Virus record (IMG/VR): IMGVR_UViG_3300033567_000101
Coordinates: 1-32,691 of that record
DNA from: a virus
DNA: 32,691 nt
Reading direction: 5' to 3' (one strand)
How positions within the stretch are numbered: position 1 is the stretch's first letter; each line of letters starts with the position of its first letter. Positions 29,523 through 32,691 of the stretch are shown here, piece after piece. Below the pieces are notes generated by a model that did not search any database, had not been told where the DNA came from, and saw only the letters and a list, made by a program, of their open reading frames with translations. A program made the translations under genes and the position numbers.

Positions 29523-30868
29523 CCCTAAAAGCCATAGACTGTGCCACCACACTCACGGCATCGACCGCCAAGGCACTCAAAGCCTCCGGCATCGGTGCCG
29601 TTTTTCGTTACCTGACTGGTGCGTTTGCGATGAGTGTCGCCGAGGTCAGGGCCATCACCGACGCGGGGCTTGTAATCGGGAGCATCTACGAGACCAATCC
29701 GACGTACGCGAGCTACTTTACGGTCGCTCAAGGTCATGCAGATGGCAAGGTGGCAGTGATAGCGGCCAAAGCGCTCGGTCAGCCGCGTGGGTCTGGTATC
29801 TGCTTCACCGCGGACTTCGACGCACAACCGGGCGACATTGCATTCATTCACGCGTACCTGAACGGCGTCAAGCAAGCGGTCGCAGGTGCGTACAAGGTCG
29901 GCCTCTATGGCAGTTACACAGTCGTCACAGCGCTTGGCGGTGAAGTCGACTACACCTGGCAGACTTACGCATGGTCGGGTGGCAACGTTGCACCAGGTAG
30001 CGCGGCATACCAGCATCAAAACGGCGTGAGTGTTTGTGGCATCAACGTCGATCTCGACGACATCTATACAGACTTCGGCTTATGGCCGGGAGGAGTGGTG
30101 CAAATGGCGGATCCAACAATCCAACGCGGCGCGACAGGGGTAGAGGTCAGGAAACTTCAAACGCTGCTCAACACTCACGGTGCCAAGCTCAAGGTAGACG
30201 GTGATTTCGGCCCAGCTACACAAACTGCAGTCCAAACGTTTCAGGGTGCCAACCATCTGGCTGTCGATGGGGTGGTGGGACCACAGACATGGGGAGCATT
30301 AGAGGCACCTGTTCCTGCTCCGAAGCCACCTGACCCGACACCGGTACTGAAGCCTACACCAGCTCCACAACCTGCACCTAGCCATGTACCTCTGACAGCA
30401 GTAAAGGCCGTCACGGTCACGCTTGGAGATGGCACGGAGCAGACGCTATCCACCGCGCCGGCAACATCGGATCTCGTTCCACTCGCGGTGTTCGAGGGCG
30501 ACATTCTCAACTATGCGTTCTTCTTCCAGCCAACAACGACAGGTGGAAAGACTTTCGGACATTATCAGATGGATAGCGGGGCATGGGAGCTTGTTATCGC
30601 TGCCCACATTGCAGATGATTTGAACCTTCCAAACCTCGGGAGTTGCACCCAACGGTACGGGGCGGGGACGCACAAGGCTCACTATAGCCAGATTGACTTG
30701 GTTGTCGGTGAAAAAGTATATCCAAAGCAACCGTGCGTAGTAGACGAAGAATGGCCACAGGAGAGCATTGAGAACCCATCAGATGGTTTGTTTGGTTTGA
30801 GGTTCTTCAAAGACAACAACTTGGGTTTGAAACTAGACCTGTCTCCACCATTACTGTCAATTTACTAG
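29519..30868 (+). CDS. Modular endolysin: DUF1906 domain, peptidoglycan-binding domain, unknown C-terminus
   Basis: Residues 3-195 form a DUF1906 glycoside-hydrolase-like domain: A-I-D-C-A-T-T, A-V-F-R-Y-L-T-G, I-G-S-I-Y-E-T-N, F-T-A-D-F-D and I-N-V-D-L-D-D-I-Y. Residues 199-262 form a peptidoglycan-binding domain (R-G-A-T-G-V-E-V-R-K-L-Q, V-D-G-D-F-G-P-A-T, V-V-G-P-Q-T-W). A Pro-rich linker (A-P-K-P-P-D-P-T-P) follows. The last 160 residues are unassigned and may bind the cell wall. The protein would degrade peptidoglycan at lysis; the exact bond cut by DUF1906 proteins is uncertain. ATG 29519 overlaps the HNH gene (ATGA) and has an AGGAGG site. Confidence 0.88.
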   Translation: MTLKAIDCATTLTASTAKALKASGIGAVFRYLTGAFAMSVAEVRAITDAGLVIGSIYETNPTYASYFTVAQGHADGKVAVIAAKALGQPRGSGICFTADFDAQPGDIAFIHAYLNGVKQAVAGAYKVGLYGSYTVVTALGGEVDYTWQTYAWSGGNVAPGSAAYQHQNGVSVCGINVDLDDIYTDFGLWPGGVVQMADPTIQRGATGVEVRKLQTLLNTHGAKLKVDGDFGPATQTAVQTFQGANHLAVDGVVGPQTWGALEAPVPAPKPPDPTPVLKPTPAPQPAPSHVPLTAVKAVTVTLGDGTEQTLSTAPATSDLVPLAVFEGDILNYAFFFQPTTTGGKTFGHYQMDSGAWELVIAAHIADDLNLPNLGSCTQRYGAGTHKAHYSQIDLVVGEKVYPKQPCVVDEEWPQESIENPSDGLFGLRFFKDNNLGLKLDLSPPLLSIY

Positions 30869-30889
30869 AAAAACTAAGGAGAGATTCCA

Positions 30890-31417
30890 ATGATTTTTAC
30901 GGGAACCGATTGGACAACTGTAGTAACTGGCGCGGGTGTTGTCATAGCAGTACTCGGCGGTGGAGTCAAATTGTGGCGCAAGGTTGAGAAGGATAATCCA
31001 GGTCTCATTAAGGCCATCCCGAGCAAGGTTGTCACTGTCGTTGATGACGCCGCAAAGTTTGTGGAGCACATCGTCACGTCTCCGCTTTTTGCTGGTCTCG
31101 CGGCCAAGGGCAAGGTCGAAGCGCACCATGTCCTTGATAAGCTTACGCAGACGACCGCAGTCAGCGAGGCTAAGACGGTCCTGTTGGCGATTGGAAAGGT
31201 TTATGATGCGCTGACCGACGCGGAGAAACTCAAGGCCGAGGTTACTCTCAAGTTGGCGCTGTCGGGGATTGGTATCAACATGGCGGACAAGCAGATTCAA
31301 GCGGTGTTCACGGAGGCTCAGCAGGCGATTGACACGGCGAAATTGACGCCGATGTTTAAGGCATCATTTACACCGGATCCTGCGGTTGACCCTGCGGCGA
31401 CTACACAATCTGCATAA
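30890..31417 (+). CDS. Holin, LLH-type
   Basis: The 175-residue protein has one N-terminal membrane segment (about 8-28, V-V-T-G-A-G-V-V-I-A-V-L) and a long helical tail with E-H-I-V-T-S-P-L-F and A-L-S-G-I-G-I-N-M-A. The layout and the position after the endolysin match LLH-family holins, which permeabilise the membrane for lysis. ATG 30890 follows AAGGAGAG. Its tail is longer than in some members but within range. Confidence 0.72.
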   Translation: MIFTGTDWTTVVTGAGVVIAVLGGGVKLWRKVEKDNPGLIKAIPSKVVTVVDDAAKFVEHIVTSPLFAGLAAKGKVEAHHVLDKLTQTTAVSEAKTVLLAIGKVYDALTDAEKLKAEVTLKLALSGIGINMADKQIQAVFTEAQQAIDTAKLTPMFKASFTPDPAVDPAATTQSA

Positions 31418-31485
31418 CGGTGGGCATTCCACGAAAAAACAAAGTTTCGTTAACACAATGCCACACACCTGCAACATGTTTTTAA

Positions 31486-31558
31486 TACCCATTGGGTAAG
31501 CTTGTACACGGATAAGATAGCAACTTGGGGCTATCAATGCCGCCAGCGAAGGTGGGGC
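31486..31558 (+). other. Tandem hairpins in the lysis intergenic region
   Basis: TACCC/GGGTA (31486-31498), GATAGC/GCTATC (31516-31535) and CGCC...GGTG with further pairs (31539-31558) make three tandem hairpins in the gap 31418-31601, which otherwise lacks a gene. There is no T-run. They could be a leader RNA for the 31-residue gene or a small noncoding RNA. The last part loosely recalls a TPP riboswitch segment but lacks its other conserved elements. Confidence 0.4.
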
Positions 31559-31601
31559 TGTCGGTGGGCACTTATTCTCTAACTGCAGGGAGGCAACCAT
31601 C

Positions 31602-31697
31602 ATGGGTGCTGGGTTTGTCGTTATTCTCTTGATGCTTGGGGGTATTGGGTTCCTGATTGCGCGTACTTCTGATGTTGACGGTGAGGAATCAGTTTAA
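31602..31697 (+). CDS. 31-residue membrane peptide
   Basis: The ATG at 31602 follows an AGGGAGG site with good spacing. The peptide starts M-G-A-G-F-V-V-I-L-L-M-L-G-G-I-G-F-L-I-A, a single membrane segment, then R-T-S-D-V-D-G-E-E-S-V, a short charged end. It lies between the holin and the terminator and may be a small holin partner or other lysis factor. The peptide is very short, so this rests on ribosome site and composition. Confidence 0.5.
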   Translation: MGAGFVVILLMLGGIGFLIARTSDVDGEESV

Positions 31698-31792
31698 TCC
31701 GATCACGACAACGCAGACTCAGAGTGCATTGTGGACATACTAGGAAAGCAGCGATTACCATTCCGTCGAAACGAAACTAGCTGCGCAAGAAG

Positions 31793-31823
31793 GCCCTCAC
31801 CTTGTGGTGGGGGCTGATTTTTT
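31793..31823 (+). terminator. Intrinsic terminator ending the lysis operon
   Basis: GCCCTCACC (31793-31801) pairs with GGTGGGGGC (31806-31814, one G:U) around a TTGT loop, followed by TGA and six T residues to 31823. It closes the rightward late operon ahead of the leftward Abi_2 gene, which ends at 31867. Confidence 0.88.
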
Positions 31824-31866
31824 ATCTGGAAAATCACCTAGTCATATCGATGTATTCACATCGAGG

Positions 31867-32691
31867 TTAGGGCTCCGTAGAATGGTTTCTTTGAACAGAT
31901 CGAAGTTCTTCGTACCAATTATCCGGGAATCCCATAAGGGATATATCCACGTATTCCTCATATGCCTCAATTGTGCCTGTCAATGATTGAAGAAACCGCT
32001 CCCAGTCGGTTCGGGATAAACATAACCGAGCGCACACATATAATGCGGTATATAGGTGCTTGTCTCCATACTTCACTAGCCATGAGTTCGGCATCCTTGG
32101 ACTAAAGGTGAGATATTTGCCATATATTCTGGCGGAATGCGCACATGCGTTTCTGAGATAAACTAAGGTTCTTAGCCACGAACGAAGAAACGGGGACGAT
32201 ATGCCCTTTTGGTTGGCTATTTCACTTTGGTATTCAGAAAGCAAATTACTGTAGAAGAACGAAAGCTGATCGAAACTCATAAACTCAACAGTTACCCAGA
32301 TTGGGAAACGTCCTTTGTACTTCGCAAAGTGGTGAGTAACAATAGCATCCTTCTTGTTTCGATGTTTAAGGCTGTGCTTCATTTTCTTGCGGAATTCTAG
32401 ATAGGATTTTATGTTTTGGAAATTGCCTCGATATCGATGCGCCAATGGAGAAACAGTGTGGCCTAGATAGTAACTGACGTTTACCCTCATCGCTACTTCG
32501 ACTTTTTCTAGAATCCAAAGTAACCGATTTCTCAATTCCGCATCGAATTCATAAATCCGGTACACATTTTCAAAATTCGTTCCAGGTAAGTATGCATCTC
32601 CCTGTGTTCGATATGGCAGGAGATAACCTGTAAACCGATAGTAATTAACACGTTTCAGAACTGATACAGCAAAAGGTAAATCGCCGATCAC
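31867..32691 (-). CDS. Abi_2 (AbiD/AbiF-like) abortive infection protein, 5' partial
   Basis: The frame enters from the right edge, and the true start is probably outside. Landmarks of the Abi_2 family are clear: V-N-Y-Y-R-F-T-G-Y-L-L-P, Y-R-I-Y-E-F-D-A-E-L-R-N, K-V-E-V-A-M-R, W-V-T-V-E-F-M-S-F-D-Q-L-S and R-N-A-C-A-H, an R-x4-H motif like that of HEPN domains. AbiD/AbiF proteins block infection by other phages, often by killing the infected cell. The gene runs leftward, against the late operon, and looks lower in G+C than the structural genes, suggesting an acquired defence gene at the phage border. Confidence 0.88.
   Translation of the reverse strand: MIGDLPFAVSVLKRVNYYRFTGYLLPYRTQGDAYLPGTNFENVYRIYEFDAELRNRLLWILEKVEVAMRVNVSYYLGHTVSPLAHRYRGNFQNIKSYLEFRKKMKHSLKHRNKKDAIVTHHFAKYKGRFPIWVTVEFMSFDQLSFFYSNLLSEYQSEIANQKGISSPFLRSWLRTLVYLRNACAHSARIYGKYLTFSPRMPNSWLVKYGDKHLYTALYVCARLCLSRTDWERFLQSLTGTIEAYEEYVDISLMGFPDNWYEELRSVQRNHSTEP

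Noticed and set aside
31486-31558. TPP riboswitch
   Set aside because: A short piece (ATGCCGCCAGCG) recalls the TPP element, but the CUGAGA segment and overall fold are missing, and no thiamine gene follows.
31418-31866. attP site
   Set aside because: The end of the lysis region is a common place for attP, but without integrase, host junctions or a repeated core nothing supports one.

Overview
The window is part of one tailed-phage genome (siphovirus type, phage or prophage). It runs from the end of the early/replication region through packaging, head, tail and lysis genes to an accessory gene at the right edge. Strong AGGAGG-type ribosome binding sites, several TTG and GTG starts, an ArpU-like late regulator, RecU and an LLH-type holin point to a host in the Bacillota. 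The moderately high G+C of the core genes would suit an Alicyclobacillus-like lineage, but that is a guess. No integrase, repressor, attachment site, tRNA, insertion sequence or CRISPR array was seen, so lifestyle cannot be settled here.

Layout, left to right. (1) 1-6625, early/middle genes: metallo-beta-lactamase-fold protein (cut by the edge), a membrane-anchored LysM protein, a BRO-N/ORF6C antirepressor broken by a one-base frameshift, a DUF559 nuclease, a replication initiator with iteron-like repeats inside its gene (candidate origin), a cytosine-5 DNA methyltransferase with a repeated recognition region, a J-domain protein, several small unknown proteins and RecU. (2) 6626-9407, control and cargo: ArpU-like regulator, a region of strong inverted repeats around a 34-residue Cys-rich gene (candidate cos site or structured RNA), then a lower-G+C cargo block. 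The cargo holds a leftward DUF1883 gene, a HEPN/triple zinc-ribbon protein and a coiled-coil protein, and ends in an intrinsic terminator. (3) 9425-16566, packaging and head: small and large terminase, portal fused to a Mu-F-like domain, HK97-type protease with a long C-terminal extension, HK97-fold capsid and a putative decoration protein. (4) 16634-28161, connector and tail: head-tail connector, head closure, a small leftward gene fitted exactly between two rightward genes, gp10-like and DUF3168-like proteins, two paralogous tail-tube proteins, tail assembly chaperones joined by a likely -1 frameshift, tape measure, Ig-like proteins, hub and fibre genes. (5) 28183-31823, lysis: terminator, permuted NlpC/P60-like peptidase, XhlA-like protein, HNH protein, DUF1906 endolysin, LLH holin, a structured intergenic stretch, a 31-residue membrane peptide and a terminator. 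(6) 31867-32691, leftward: an Abi_2 (AbiD/AbiF-like) abortive-infection protein cut by the edge.

The core genes form a standard morphogenesis programme read rightward, with many ATGA and GTGA overlaps suggesting translational coupling. The best candidates for undescribed biology are the HEPN/zinc-ribbon cargo locus with its three short dyads, the paired long stems just before it, the origin-like repeats in the replication gene, the duplicated tail-tube gene, and the antisense gene in the connector cluster. Two unrelated HEPN-type proteins (8009-8935 and the Abi_2 gene) flank the structural genes; both carry an R-x4-H motif and both lie in DNA that looks poorer in G+C than the core.
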